64,000 nt of DNA from Blastocystis sp. Blastoise (taxonomy: Eukaryota; Sar; Bigyra; Opalinata; Blastocystidae), in NCBI GenBank assembly GCA_039096225.1, contig JBBPEB010000024.1, positions 62,001 to 126,000 of the forward strand, in the 5' to 3' direction. This document shows, piece by piece, positions 63,986-64,000 of the stretch. Below the pieces are notes generated by a model. The model was not told the origin of the DNA, searched no databases, and worked only from the letters and a program-made list of their open reading frames with translations. Position 1 is the stretch's first letter. Every line of letters starts with the position of its first letter. Made by a program: the position numbers and the translations under genes.

Positions 63986-64000
63986 TGGTAAATCAAATAA

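Overview
The window is a gene-poor, extremely AT-rich stretch of a eukaryotic nuclear genome. Evidence for a eukaryote: many short GT-AG introns (about 30-70 nt, often pure TA or ATT microsatellite), a nuclear-type tRNA-Phe gene, Asn-rich low-complexity proteins, and several classes of eukaryotic transposable element. The standard genetic code fits: a 2,684-codon reading frame uses CAA, CAG and TGG freely and has no internal stop. Asn-rich proteins with microsatellite introns recall dictyostelid amoebae or anaerobic gut fungi, but nothing here fixes the lineage.

Left part (1-8 kb): the 3' end of a CACTA-type transposase gene whose last intron is an ATT microsatellite; a minus-strand multi-exon gene with a NOL6/UTP22 (Nrap) signature and further exons that I cannot name; a non-coding repeat (R1, copy A); then tRNA-Phe(GAA).

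8-21 kb: directly downstream of the tRNA gene lies a non-LTR retrotransposon with a reverse transcriptase and a restriction-like endonuclease in one giant ORF. Its 5' end, including 21 nt of the tRNA 3' end, recurs at 18,020. That second copy is cut by a 2.44-kb Tc1/mariner element with 500-bp inverted repeats and a TA duplication. A broken MULE-like transposase follows.

21-38 kb: R1 copy B; a 9.5-kb Helitron with a multi-exon ORF1 made of phase-1 mini-exons, a Rep-PIF1 helicase gene carrying one TGA, and a classic hairpin plus CTAG 3' end; a hAT transposase remnant; R1 copy C.

38-48 kb: a small three-exon gene, a long decayed T-rich region, and a complete four-exon CACTA transposase gene (890 codons, all splice phases consistent) on the minus strand.

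48-64 kb: a repeat landscape with the most unusual content. Five minus-strand tRNA-like cloverleaf sequences with compensatory base changes lie in it; for three of them a degenerate repeat of about 244 bp sits roughly 0.5 kb away at a constant distance. Two end about 0.2 kb before a GC-rich hairpin plus CTAG that looks like a Helitron terminus, one of which interrupts a CACTA ORF exactly at an A/T junction. Also here are a second, decayed mini-exon array, two hAT-type MITEs with 8-bp duplications, a 1.7-kb polypurine tract and long TA, AAAT and TTAA microsatellites.

I read introns, splice phases and homologies by eye; no alignment or search was run.
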